Shown piece after piece: positions 41,738 to 51,456 of a stretch of 64,000 bases of DNA (position 1 is its first letter; every line of letters starts with the position of its first letter). This DNA comes from CAG-411 sp050875145 (GTDB lineage Bacteria; Bacillota; Clostridia; Lachnospirales; Lachnospiraceae): the NCBI GenBank assembly GCA_050875145.1, contig JBNMLH010000016.1, positions 1 to 64,000 of the forward strand. The letters are read 5' to 3'. The translations under genes were made by a program, and so were the position numbers. The notes below the pieces were generated by a model. That model ran no database searches, was not told the DNA's origin, and worked only from the letters and a program-made list of their open reading frames with translations.

Positions 41738-44185
41738 TTAGCGACCTGGTCTGTTGTTTCCACCAGGTTGATTCGTATTGCTTCCGCTGTTTGAACTTGT
41801 AGTAAGCTCAGTTCCACCAGATACGGTTCCGCTGGATGCATATCCGAAGTCATCTGTATTTCCTGTAAAATCAGGATTTAAGTAAACTTTTAAATCGCTA
41901 GCTGTTGCATTGCCATTATAGTAAGTAAGACTGCCTGCGGAGGTAGAATAGGTAAGATAAGAAAGTACATTTCCGTCTGCATCTGTTATAGCAATGGCAT
42001 TGGAACCTGAACTGTTTGCACCAGAAATGGAACGAGTCAGATAGTTGGTTGTATTGGAAGGAAATCTACTCATTTGGTTGTAAGTATCAATACCAAGTGC
42101 AATACCGCCAGTACAGCTAAAGGTTCCATCACAGTCAAATGCATTATCAGCACCGCTTGTAGGGCCGATTACTAAGGTTGTGCCACCTGTAATTGTAAGG
42201 GAACCGTTGGAGTCCAATCCATCTCCACTTGCTTCAACTAAAATATAACCACCATTTATGGTCATACTGTAATTTGTGTTGGAAGAATTGTTTCCAAATC
42301 CAGGGAATCCGTTCCAAGTGCTATTGGAATTGCCACCTGCAGCATTGATACCATCATCGGAAGAAATAACATGGATGGTACCGTCGTTAATTGTAATATC
42401 TGTGCCTTCTAATCCCTCGTAACATTTGTTGATATGAATGATACCGCCATTCACTTCCAGAGAAGTATCACTATGTATACCGTCATCTCCGGTAGAGAGT
42501 TCCAGATTACCATTATTTATGATAAGTTTTCCACCGCAATGAAGTGCATCATCTGAGGTGTCAGCGGTAATAGTACCACCGTTGATTGTCATGTCTCCTT
42601 CTGATTTTAAGCCTTTGGCACTAATGTCTAGAGTTTGCTTAGAGTTGCTATTTGACCAGTTCCCAGGCATGTTACCGTTCCAACTGTTAGAAGGGTTATT
42701 TGTATTGCTGTAAGAAGAGCCTTCGTAGGTATATAAATCTAAGGTACCACCATTTACCGTTAAAGTACCATTTGATTGGAATGCATCGGCATATGCGTGG
42801 GCAGTAATGGTACCGCCATTGATTACAATGGTCCCTTCTTTTCCGTCTGCATAATCGGAGTCTTCACTTGCCTTGCTTGTATCATCAATTGGATTATTAG
42901 AGCGAACACAGTCAGAGGCAGTGCTTGTAAGGTTTAAAATAAGATTGTCGTAAGCTCCATCCTTTTCTAAATCGTCCTTATTACCGATTTTTACGGAATC
43001 CTTTCCTTTTAGACAAACATCCTTGGAAGTAACAGTGATAGTTCCGTTGTAAACTTTTAAATCATCCTTGCTGATAATTCCATATCCGCAATTACCTGTT
43101 ATGGTAAGTGAGCCTTTTCCTTTGATTTTTAAATCATCTTTACTGTAGATAACACCGTTGTCATTGTCCTCATTGGTATAAGCTTCTCCGTCAGAAAGTG
43201 TATTTTTCGTACCCTTTTTAACTGAAATATTTACAGAACCATCAATTGAGGCTACATATACTGGTGAGGTAAGTGTATTTGATAAGGTAAGACCTTCAAA
43301 ACTAAGGTCTACTTCCCCATCTGGGTATGCCGTTTTATCTACATTAATACGAATTTGTCCCTGACTGCAATTACCCGAAACTGCGATTTCCTGATCTGTA
43401 GTTGGAGCAACGATAGTGACGGTTGTCCCATCTACAGATAGATTTGCGGCATCAGAGGGGACAACGGTATTGCCGTCTGCATCCTCTAATGTAATACTTT
43501 CTTCATCAAAATGTATCGAACTGATAAATACAGTTCCAGTCACCGCGGGTTCTGTAGTTACCGTAGGAGTACTGGTTACCTTTGGAGTGGCAGTAGGAGT
43601 TGTAGCAGGAACTGCTGAAGTGGTTGGTGTGTTTGTCAAGCGTGGGGTAACGGTTTCCTTTGGTGTGGCGGTCGGTGTTGCGGTTACTGTGGAAGGTTCT
43701 TTTGTGACAACTGGGGTGTTGGTTACAGAAACCGTAGCAGTTGGTTTGCTGGTAGCCACAGGTGTAGTTGTCACGTTTGGGGAAGCGGTTACTACCGTTA
43801 ATGGAAGTGCAGTTTCTTTGACGGAAGCGGTTGCCTTAGTGATAACCTTTTTTTTAACGGTAAGTTTGATCTTTTTCGTTATCTTTTTTGATTTACTAAG
43901 TTTTGCTGTCACCTTAATAACACAAGCACCAGCTTTTTTTGCTTTAATGTTTCCTTTTTTCGAGACAGTTGCTATGGCTGTTTTGCTGGATTTGTAGGTA
44001 AGTTTACTTTTTGAAATATTTGTTTTTATTGTAAAAGTAGAACCTACATACATGGTTTTCTTGTTTTTGCTTATGTTGTTAAATTTTAGGGTTGTGGCAG
44101 CTTTCGCTGGTGTAGTGGAAGTAGGAATTAATGTACTCCCCAAGGTCATTGCCGTAAATAAGGCTAATAGTTTTCTTTTTGTCAT
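41738..44185 (-). CDS. Cthe_2159-like beta-helix surface protein with Big2 and Pro-Thr linker
   Basis: An 815-residue exported protein. The ATG at 44185 has AAAGGAG upstream; the frame begins at 44203. Signal peptide (LLALFTAMTLGSTL), a Big2-like domain (about 35-120, KLTYKSSKTAIATVSKKGNI), then a Thr-Pro-rich linker of TATP/TNTP units (about 125-215). A long region of short parallel-beta repeats follows (G-T-I-T-V, NGGTI-T-A, SDDG-I), of the DUF4353/Cthe_2159 type; Cthe_2159 binds acidic polysaccharides. The tail is Gly/Asn/Ser-rich (NNRPGR). Pectin-like polymer binding is inferred by family. Confidence 0.85.
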   Translation of the reverse strand: MTKRKLLALFTAMTLGSTLIPTSTTPAKAATTLKFNNISKNKKTMYVGSTFTIKTNISKSKLTYKSSKTAIATVSKKGNIKAKKAGACVIKVTAKLSKSKKITKKIKLTVKKKVITKATASVKETALPLTVVTASPNVTTTPVATSKPTATVSVTNTPVVTKEPSTVTATPTATPKETVTPRLTNTPTTSAVPATTPTATPKVTSTPTVTTEPAVTGTVFISSIHFDEESITLEDADGNTVVPSDAANLSVDGTTVTIVAPTTDQEIAVSGNCSQGQIRINVDKTAYPDGEVDLSFEGLTLSNTLTSPVYVASIDGSVNISVKKGTKNTLSDGEAYTNEDNDNGVIYSKDDLKIKGKGSLTITGNCGYGIISKDDLKVYNGTITVTSKDVCLKGKDSVKIGNKDDLEKDGAYDNLILNLTSTASDCVRSNNPIDDTSKASEDSDYADGKEGTIVINGGTITAHAYADAFQSNGTLTVNGGTLDLYTYEGSSYSNTNNPSNSWNGNMPGNWSNSNSKQTLDISAKGLKSEGDMTINGGTITADTSDDALHCGGKLIINNGNLELSTGDDGIHSDTSLEVNGGIIHINKCYEGLEGTDITINDGTIHVISSDDGINAAGGNSNSTWNGFPGFGNNSSNTNYSMTINGGYILVEASGDGLDSNGSLTITGGTTLVIGPTSGADNAFDCDGTFSCTGGIALGIDTYNQMSRFPSNTTNYLTRSISGANSSGSNAIAITDADGNVLSYLTYSTSAGSLTYYNGNATASDLKVYLNPDFTGNTDDFGYASSGTVSGGTELTTSSNSGSNTNQPGGNNRPGR

Positions 44186-44214
44186 ACCAAAGACTCCTTT
44201 CATATATAAAGTGT

Positions 44215-44411
44215 GATTAGGTAATTGCGAAACTCAATTTACTCTATGAATTATATCAACACAAGGCACGCTTTCGCACTAAGTTCGGAAATACCTTACT
44301 AAGTGTTCAATAGTGAGTACCGACGGTGTCAGAAGCACCTTGTTTATGATATGTAAAGTTGTACAAATAGAATTAGAGTAGTGCGTGTTTCGCGGTTATT
44401 TCATGAAATGT
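44215..44411. repeat. Dispersed palindromic-ended repeat, family C copy 2
   Basis: The left end GTAATTGCGAAACTCAATTT and the right end GTGTTTCGCGGTTATTTC are inverted. The interior CACAAGGCACGC ... GAGTACCGACGGTGTCAGAA then GCACCTTG matches 11896-12112. The middle differs (AAGTTCGG-type insert here), so the copies are diverged. Confidence 0.72.
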
Positions 44412-44906
44412 AAAATAGTGGTAAATTTTCTTTTTTGTAAACACAGTTTAGCAGGAAACTGTGAAAAATCTAAGGAAAAATTTACAATTTAAGGTGAATT
44501 TTTTCTTCTTGTTTTTTCAACCTTAATTATATAATGCAGTGATGAAATGAAATGGGACAAGTCGCTACAAGAAAAAGTATAAATTTTTTTCAAAAAAAAA
44601 GCGGAGTTAGAGGCTCGAATAAGGAGAAGGTAAAGTATAACTATATAAATTTACTAAAAAAACATAAAATAGCTGGATAGTTTACGCGAAATATAGGTGC
44701 TGATGATAAAATGTTATGTGCAAAATATCCTTTTTATAAGAAAAAAATAGTGCAAATTGTATATATAAAAAGAAAATATAAGATAAATTTAAACTATGCT
44801 TTTGGATGTAATTGGAAAGAACTTGAGTCATAATCCATCCTAGTGTAGAATAGTATGTTAGGGAAACTTGGACGAGCAGAGAGAAAGAGTTGGCAGGAGG
44901 ACGGAA
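44412..44906. other. AT-rich intergenic region
   Basis: About 490 bases, strongly A/T, with poly-A and poly-T tracts. I see no gene. A GTTAGGG-like stretch precedes the SpoIID-type gene, whose own ribosome site is at about 44894. Confidence 0.5.
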
Positions 44907-46715
44907 ATGAAGGAAAAAGGAGTTATCATTCTTTGTTGTATTTTGGTATTTTATGCAATGCTGTCATTTAAAATTTATTCAGAACATAATCCGAAAAATT
45001 CTACAGAGGACTATGCAAAAACAAAGGATGTGCCACAGAATGGAGAACTTTATAATACCTGGATTAAAGAGGGGGAAAAAAAGAAACTGACTGCCATGGT
45101 AAATAATCAACTGTATGAATTTTCTCTGGCAAAAAATATAAGTAGATTAGAAAATGTGGTAGCAGATTTAAAGATAAAAAATGGAGTTGTAAAAAAGATT
45201 ACGTTAAAGGAAGACTATATTACTGGAAAGGTACTTGCGTTGGATAATAAAAGTATTGAAATTGAAGGATATGGTAAGCTTTCTTATGGGAAGGGGTATA
45301 AAGTATACAGAACTTATGAAGAACCAAAGCAATTAGAGAAGGAAGATGTATTGGTTGGGTATGACGAAGCAAAATTTGTAGTAGCAGGGAAAAAGGTTTG
45401 TGCAGCTTTGATTGATAAACCTGTTAAAGTGGGAAATATTCGTGTACTGTTAAGGACAAATAACGGAAAAGATGTGTATCATAGTAATGTGACCGTTTGC
45501 AGTGATACCAAACTTACTCTGATTTGTGGAAAGAAGAAGAAAACTTACAAAAAAGGGGAAAATATTGTAATAAAGCCAGATAAAAAATACTTTGGCAAGG
45601 AAAAACGACTAAAGATACAAGCAGAAAAGGGTGGAAAAATTACTGTCATGTCCATAAAGAGAGGAACTGAGAATCCGTCCTATCGCGGTAGTATAGAATT
45701 GACATGGGAAAAGAAGAAAGGACTGCTTCTTGTGAATGAGTTGTCATTGGAGGAATATTTGTATGCGGTCATTGGAAGTGAGATGCCTGTTTCTTATGGA
45801 GAAGAGGCTTTAAAAGTACAGGCAGTCTGTGCCAGAAGTTATGCGTATAAGCAATTGATTCATGGTGGATGTGGTACATACGGTGCACATGTGGATGATA
45901 GTGTCTCTTATCAGGTGTACAATCAACAATCAGAATGTGAGGAAACAATAAAGGCGGTAGATTCAACCAAAGGACAGATTTTACAATATGAAGGAGAGGC
46001 AATTACCGCATATTACTTTTCAACTTCTTGTGGCTATACGGCATCAGCAAAAGAGGTCTGGGGTACTACGCAAGAAGAATATTTAAAGGGGATTGCACAG
46101 TATGAGGATGGAGAGAATAGAGATTTAAGTAAGGAGAAAGCATTTAAGGCCTTTTTGAAAGAGGATATAGAAAGTTATGATAAAGACTTCCCGTGGTATC
46201 GTTGGAATGTCACAATGAGTGTGAATACATTATCAGAATCGGTGAATCAGGCACTTTGCGAACGCTATGAAAAAAATAAACAGTGGATTTTAACAAAACA
46301 AAAAGATGGTTCTTATGTTAGCAAACCAATCTCTACAATAGGAGAAGTAACGGGAATTTCTGTATTAGAGAGAGGTAAGAGTGGTGTTTTAAAAGCAATT
46401 GAAATTCAAGGGAAAAAGGGAACGGTAAAAGTTATTTCAGAGTATAATATCCGGACTCTTTTGGCACCAAATCATGCTACCATATATAGGCAGGATGGAA
46501 GTCAGGTGGATGGTCTTTCTATGCTTCCGAGTGGTTTTTGTTATATACAGGAAAATCGAAAAAAAGGAACTTTTACTATAACAGGTGGAGGTTATGGTCA
46601 TGGAGTGGGAATGAGCCAAAATGGAACAAAGACGATGGTAGACTTAGGTTATAAATATGAAGAAATATTGGAACATTATTATCAGGGAGCAAAAATTGTA
46701 GAAATTGAAGATTAA
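44907..46715 (+). CDS. SpoIID/LytB-domain protein
   Basis: A 602-residue membrane-anchored protein; the ATG at 44907 follows AGGAGGACGG. One N-terminal helix (GVIILCCILVFYAMLSF) is followed by a long outer region. The SpoIID signature LEEYLYAVIGSEMPVSYGEE then ALKVQAVCARSYA (about 290-325) and the C-terminal GGGYGHGVGMSQNGTKTMVD are clear. SpoIID is a lytic transglycosylase cleaving denuded glycan strands during engulfment. This protein is longer than SpoIID, has an extra beta-rich N-terminal part, and its neighbours are not sporulation genes, so a general wall-remodelling role is also possible. Confidence 0.9.
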   Translation: MKEKGVIILCCILVFYAMLSFKIYSEHNPKNSTEDYAKTKDVPQNGELYNTWIKEGEKKKLTAMVNNQLYEFSLAKNISRLENVVADLKIKNGVVKKITLKEDYITGKVLALDNKSIEIEGYGKLSYGKGYKVYRTYEEPKQLEKEDVLVGYDEAKFVVAGKKVCAALIDKPVKVGNIRVLLRTNNGKDVYHSNVTVCSDTKLTLICGKKKKTYKKGENIVIKPDKKYFGKEKRLKIQAEKGGKITVMSIKRGTENPSYRGSIELTWEKKKGLLLVNELSLEEYLYAVIGSEMPVSYGEEALKVQAVCARSYAYKQLIHGGCGTYGAHVDDSVSYQVYNQQSECEETIKAVDSTKGQILQYEGEAITAYYFSTSCGYTASAKEVWGTTQEEYLKGIAQYEDGENRDLSKEKAFKAFLKEDIESYDKDFPWYRWNVTMSVNTLSESVNQALCERYEKNKQWILTKQKDGSYVSKPISTIGEVTGISVLERGKSGVLKAIEIQGKKGTVKVISEYNIRTLLAPNHATIYRQDGSQVDGLSMLPSGFCYIQENRKKGTFTITGGGYGHGVGMSQNGTKTMVDLGYKYEEILEHYYQGAKIVEIED

Positions 46716-46719
46716 AAAG

Positions 46720-46757
46720 AAAGAAACGAAACTACTTATGAGATGTTTCGTTTCTTT
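46720..46757. terminator. Bidirectional terminator overlapping the YihY-like 3' end
   Basis: AAAGAAACGAAAC and GTTTCGTTTCTTT pair over 13 bp. It lies just after the SpoIID-type stop and includes the last codons of the convergent gene. Confidence 0.78.
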
Positions 46758-47581
46758 GCGTTATATACATTTTGAATGAAAACGTTGATTTCGCCACCGA
46801 TTAGGAGCATGTACATACAAAAATAAATCCAAAGCATCAATAGTACAATGGCAGTCAGACTTCCGTAGGTATTTGAGAAGCTTCCCATATGGTCAATATA
46901 GAAGGAATATAAATAGGAAAATCCAATCCAGCCGGCAGCAGAGGCAATTGCACCGGGAAGCTCTGCCAGTACATTTGACTTATGGTTTGGTATCACAACA
47001 TACATATATAAGAAAAATAAAATTAAAATACACATGGCACTGGAAGCACGAATACTGATTACTAATAAAGTTGCATCCTGTAATGCCGGGAAATAATTAT
47101 TGATGGCATGGCTAATACTATTTCCGAAGGCGAGTAATAAAAGAGTAGCCAGTAATAAAACAGCAAAAATCATCGTATAGATAGTTGCACGAATCCGTAG
47201 AATTAGGTAATTACGGTTTTCTGGAATATTGTACACAGAATTTAATCCGTAGATTAGTGCGTAAAAAGATTTTGATGCTGCCCATAATGTGGTAATAATG
47301 GTAATAGACATCAATGTGGTGGTAGAGGAGGTATAAATTTCCTGAATGATCTTCACCAAAAAGGGAGAAAATGCTTCTGGAATCCATTGGGTTATCATGG
47401 AAATCAAATCCTGTTCGGTCAAAGGAAGATATTGCAACATTGTCAATAAGAACATGGCAAATGGAAATGCTGACATCATAATATAGAAGGAGGCTTGTGC
47501 AGCGTAGGCAGACACACAATCTTCCTTCATTTTATTTAGAAATGATTTTATCCATAAGACAATAAAAATGACATAGCGCAT
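46736..47581 (-). CDS. YihY/BrkB-family membrane protein
   Basis: A 281-residue polytopic protein with six membrane segments. The family opening is visible: a short amphipathic start, then AAQASFYIMMSAFPFAMFLL and later WAASKSFYALIYGLNSVYNI and RATIYTMIFAVLLL. The start at 47581 has AAAGGGGGG upstream; the frame opens at 47626. It was once called RNase BN, wrongly; the true function is unresolved, with envelope transport suspected. Monocistronic. Confidence 0.9.
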   Translation of the reverse strand: MRYVIFIVLWIKSFLNKMKEDCVSAYAAQASFYIMMSAFPFAMFLLTMLQYLPLTEQDLISMITQWIPEAFSPFLVKIIQEIYTSSTTTLMSITIITTLWAASKSFYALIYGLNSVYNIPENRNYLILRIRATIYTMIFAVLLLATLLLLAFGNSISHAINNYFPALQDATLLVISIRASSAMCILILFFLYMYVVIPNHKSNVLAELPGAIASAAGWIGFSYLYSFYIDHMGSFSNTYGSLTAIVLLMLWIYFCMYMLLIGGEINVFIQNVYNAKKRNIS

Positions 47582-47882
47582 AATAATTCCCCCCTTTGTA
47601 AAACTACTCCTGTGTAAGTACATCATAGTTTCAAATTTTTGACCCTGACATTATCTATATTTTACCAATATTGCGTAAGAAACACAAGAATGGTTACAAT
47701 AGTATTAGTATATGAAATATTTTCCTTTTCATGAGTAGAAAAGCATGTTAAAATAGGGAACAGTTGTTAGAATAATTGGCATGTTGTAAAATCGAATGTC
47801 TCACGATGTAAATAGGAGCAGACATCTGGATTTTTGCCTTTGATATTACATTATTTATTAGATAGAATGGAGATTAATTATT

Positions 47883-48467
47883 ATGAAAAAAAAGAGAATA
47901 TTAGCTGGAATGATTTTGTTTTTTACAATGACTGTGAACGGCTGTCAGTCAAATCAAAGTGCTAAGAAAGCGGCAGAGGTTACAGCATCCCCGCTTCCTA
48001 CCGTTGCGGTGGTTGATTTACCAGAGGATAGTTATACAACCTTAAAGGACAATGTTTATACAGCTACTGGTGGAGCTTTGCAAATTACGGTACCAGAAGA
48101 TTGGACAATCAGTGATGAGGATGCAACTGTGTTAGTAGCAGGAAAAGAGGAAGATACAAAGGACTGTTTGACCGTACAGGTTTCACAGAAAGATAGTAAA
48201 TTTTCAGAATATAAGGTAGAAGATTTTGAAAAAATTTATAGTAACACCTTGAATAATTATGAGGCAGAATCCTATGAAAAAACAACAGTCGGTGGACTGG
48301 AAGCGGGATGCCTTACCTATAGTTTTTCAACAGACGCAGAAGATGTACAAGGTTATGAGTATTTTATTGACGGAAACTATACTTATGTGTTGAACTTTAC
48401 AGATGTTTCAGGAAAATTAAAAGACCAAATACCGGAGATTTTAAAGCAAGTGAAGATATGTAAGTAA
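47883..48467 (+). CDS. Lipoprotein with PsbP/DUF1795-like domain
   Basis: A 194-residue exported lipoprotein. Hydrophobic leader GMILFFTMTVNGC, with the lipobox Cys at about 21. The mature part has GGALQITVPEDWTISDEDAT and TVGGLEAGCLTYSFS with a final VKICK, the pattern of small PsbP-like/DUF1795 lipoproteins common in clostridia. Function is unknown. A terminator follows. Confidence 0.78.
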   Translation: MKKKRILAGMILFFTMTVNGCQSNQSAKKAAEVTASPLPTVAVVDLPEDSYTTLKDNVYTATGGALQITVPEDWTISDEDATVLVAGKEEDTKDCLTVQVSQKDSKFSEYKVEDFEKIYSNTLNNYEAESYEKTTVGGLEAGCLTYSFSTDAEDVQGYEYFIDGNYTYVLNFTDVSGKLKDQIPEILKQVKICK

Positions 48468-48484
48468 ATAACTAGAAGGAAAAG

Positions 48485-48522
48485 AGGACATTGCACGATG
48501 GAACGTGTGATGTCCTTTTTTG
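48485..48522 (+). terminator. Terminator after lipoprotein
   Basis: AGGACATTGCAC pairs with GTGTGATGTCCT (two G-T pairs) around a short loop, followed by TTTTTT. Confidence 0.75.
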
Positions 48523-48680
48523 GATAAGAAGCATATGTGGAAATTGATGTAACGGTAAGAAAATTGTGGGAAATAAATTTATAATAATATTTTTTTGATG
48601 TAATAAAATATAAATATTTGTTGAAAGGAAGAATGACTTATTGTAAAATGGCGAGGTGGTTAAAAATAATTTAGGAGGAT

Positions 48681-50360
48681 TTGAGTACAAATATATTTGT
48701 GTTCGAGATAGTGGTGATGAAAGATAGAAAAAATAGTATAGTTATGCAGGCAAGTATATTAGCTGTTGCCAGTATTATTAGCCGAATTATTGGATTATTA
48801 TACAGAAGTCCACTAAATGCCATTATTGGAAATCTTGGTATGGGATATTATCAGCAAGCATATACGTATTATACAATTGTATTGCTTATTTCTTCGTATA
48901 GTATCCCTGCAGCAGTTTCAAAGGTGATTTCGCAAAGGTTGGCAGTTGGGGAGTATAAAAACGCACACAGGATATTTAAAAGTGCGTTGCTATATGTTCT
49001 TGTAATAGGTTTTGTAGGAAGTGCTGTTTTATATTGTGGAGCTGGATGGTTTGTGAATGATGCATCTGCTATTCCTGTAATGAAAATATTTGCACCTACC
49101 ATTTTAGTTTATGGTATTTTGGGGGTTTTTAGAGGTTATTTTCAGGCGCATAACAGTATGGTGCAAACTTCTGTATCACAAATTTTAGAACAGATAGCAA
49201 ATGCGGTGATAAGTATTGCGGCTGCATACGTTATGATTCGATATGCGATAAATATTAAAAATGAAAATAGTCAACATATGCAGGCTATTTGGGGAGCAAT
49301 GGGAAGTGCCATAGGAACAGGGGCAGGAGTTCTGGTTGGATTGATTTGTATTTTAATTATGTACAATAAAAGTAGAACCGGTATAAAAAAGAAAATTGCA
49401 CAGGATACAACAAAAACACTTCTTGGATATAAGTATATACTTAAGTTAATTGTATTTACCGTAACTCCGTTTATTTTAAGTACTGCAATCTATAACTTGA
49501 GTAGTACAGTAAACACAAAATTATATACAGATTGGTATGCAAATTATAAGGGTATCCATATCGATAAAGTAACCGAAATTTGGGGACTATTTTCCGGGCA
49601 GGCACTTACAATTACGAATATTCCCATTGCCTTTTCATCTGCAATGGCAACTGCTATGTTACCTTCTGTATCGACTTTGATTGCTGCGCAAAAGATTAAA
49701 GAGGCGAAAGATAAGATAGGTGTTTCTGTAAAAACTACTATTCTTATTTCAATTCCGTGTGCAGTTGGATTATTTGTTTTAGCTGAGCCGATTATAAATT
49801 TGCTTTTTTCAAATACTAGAGCAGATTTAAAAACTGCTGGTGGTTTTTTAATGGCATTATCCTTATCCACTGTTTTTTATGCGCTATCTACATTGAACAG
49901 TTCCATTTTGCAGGGAATTGGAAAAGTAAATACGCCAATTGTTAATGCTGCAATAGCTTTGCTTGTACAGACAATTACCGCAATTGTATTGTTGCGAATA
50001 ACAAACTTAGGAGTTTATAGCATTGCCATAGCTACAACGCTATATTCAGGATTAATGTGCTTTCTAAATCAATATAGTGTAAAAAAAGCAATCGCGTATC
50101 GGCAGGAATATAGAAAAAGTTTTTTTGTACCGATTTTGGCATCGATGATTATGGGAGGAGTGATAAAACTTGTTTATGAAGAAATGTATTTGTGTTTGGC
50201 ATCTATGAAAATTGCGGTTATTTTAGCGATTTTGTGTGGAATAGTATTATATCTGTTTTTGCTTATTCTATTTCAATGTTTTACAAAACAGGAAATAGAA
50301 AACTTTCCAGGAGGAAAGAAAATCGTAAAAAAATTAAGTAAAATGAGTTTAATTAAGTAG
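48681..50360 (+). CDS. SpoVB/MurJ-like MOP-superfamily flippase
   Basis: A 559-residue membrane protein with about 14 helices. The N-terminal block ASILAVASIISRIIGLLYRSPL is the hallmark of the SpoVB/YtgP/MurJ oligosaccharidyl-lipid flippases. IYNLSSTVNTKLY and SALATAMLPSVS-like segments (FSSAMATAMLPSVS) support this. The start is unsure: TTG 48681 is too close to AGGAGG (48672-48677), GTG 48699 and ATG 48717 too far. It likely flips lipid II or spore-cortex precursors. Confidence 0.9.
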   Translation: MSTNIFVFEIVVMKDRKNSIVMQASILAVASIISRIIGLLYRSPLNAIIGNLGMGYYQQAYTYYTIVLLISSYSIPAAVSKVISQRLAVGEYKNAHRIFKSALLYVLVIGFVGSAVLYCGAGWFVNDASAIPVMKIFAPTILVYGILGVFRGYFQAHNSMVQTSVSQILEQIANAVISIAAAYVMIRYAINIKNENSQHMQAIWGAMGSAIGTGAGVLVGLICILIMYNKSRTGIKKKIAQDTTKTLLGYKYILKLIVFTVTPFILSTAIYNLSSTVNTKLYTDWYANYKGIHIDKVTEIWGLFSGQALTITNIPIAFSSAMATAMLPSVSTLIAAQKIKEAKDKIGVSVKTTILISIPCAVGLFVLAEPIINLLFSNTRADLKTAGGFLMALSLSTVFYALSTLNSSILQGIGKVNTPIVNAAIALLVQTITAIVLLRITNLGVYSIAIATTLYSGLMCFLNQYSVKKAIAYRQEYRKSFFVPILASMIMGGVIKLVYEEMYLCLASMKIAVILAILCGIVLYLFLLILFQCFTKQEIENFPGGKKIVKKLSKMSLIK

Positions 50361-50541
50361 CACCATTAGTCCACAAAACCATTTTAAGACACACGTATTG
50401 TGATTTTGGAGGTTTCATTATAGTTTGATTAAAATAGAGCGTTATAACTATTATCTGTATGGGGAGTATGCTATAATATGAAAATGTGGGAAATTGCAAA
50501 ATTCGCTTATACAATGCGACAATAAAAGGGAGGAAAAATTC

Positions 50542-51453
50542 TTGAAATTAGAAGTGAAAAATTTGAAAAAGTCCTTTGCTGGCAAAGAGGTATTACATGG
50601 AATATCTTTTGCAGTTGAGAGTGGGAAAGCCTTGGGGCTTTTAGGACGTAATGGTGCAGGTAAGACAACCACAATCCGTATTTTGATGGATGTGTTCCGA
50701 GCAAATGAGGGAGAAATTTTGTTAGATGGACAACCATTTGTACCTACAAAACATCAAATTGGTTATTTACCGGAGGAGAGAGGGCTTTATCCAAAGAGAA
50801 AAGTATTGGAGCAGATGGTATATCTGGCAATGCTTCGAAACGTTCCGAAAGCCAAAGCAAAAGAGAATGCAAAAAAATGGTTGGAACGTTTGGAAATTGG
50901 GCAGTATGAAAATAATTTACTGGAGACATTGTCCAAAGGAAATCAGCAGAAGGTACAGTTGGCATCTGTGTTAGTTTGTGATCCAGAGATTGTTATTTTG
51001 GATGAACCATTTAGTGGATTGGACCCGGTAAATTCACAGATATTACAAGATGTAGTAAAAGAATTGATCGCAGTAGGGAAAATTGTAATTTTCTCCAGTC
51101 ATCAAATGAGCTACGTGGAAGAATTTTGTGAGGATATTGTAATCATCAATCAGGGGCAGGTCGTTTTAGAGGGAAACTTAAATGAAATTAAGCTGGCTTA
51201 TGGACGAGATCAATTGCTTCTCTGCGACAGAGATAAATCCTTACAGGAGTTTCAGAAGTTTTGTGAACAGGAACTTACTGAGATATTACAGGTATGTGGA
51301 CAAACAAAAGATGCATTGATTGTAAAACTGTTAGAAGGAAAAACAAGAAGGGATTTATTGAAGATATTGCTGGAAAAGAACGTAGAAGTGGAACAATTTG
51401 AAACTTATAAACCATCATTAAATGATATTTTTGTGGAGAAAGTGGGGGATTAA
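50542..51453 (+). CDS. ABC transporter ATPase (NatA-like)
   Basis: A 303-residue nucleotide-binding subunit of an ABC-2 exporter. The start is TTG at 50542 with GGGAGG 8 bases before; an ATG at 50494 is in frame but unsupported. Walker A GRNGAGKTTT, signature LSKGNQQKVQLAS, Walker B IVILDEPFSGLDP and H-loop SSHQM are clear. The C-terminal third is the DUF4162-like extension of NatA-type ATPases. The permease follows after 3 bases. Confidence 0.92.
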   Translation: MKLEVKNLKKSFAGKEVLHGISFAVESGKALGLLGRNGAGKTTTIRILMDVFRANEGEILLDGQPFVPTKHQIGYLPEERGLYPKRKVLEQMVYLAMLRNVPKAKAKENAKKWLERLEIGQYENNLLETLSKGNQQKVQLASVLVCDPEIVILDEPFSGLDPVNSQILQDVVKELIAVGKIVIFSSHQMSYVEEFCEDIVIINQGQVVLEGNLNEIKLAYGRDQLLLCDRDKSLQEFQKFCEQELTEILQVCGQTKDALIVKLLEGKTRRDLLKILLEKNVEVEQFETYKPSLNDIFVEKVGD

Positions 51454-51456
51454 CAC

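Noticed and set aside
43416..43997. Long plus-strand frame (193 codons) opposite the beta-helix gene
   Set aside because: It is the shadow of the Thr-Pro linker of the real gene; Val-rich composition is explained by antisense of ACA/CCA codons, and it lacks a ribosome site.
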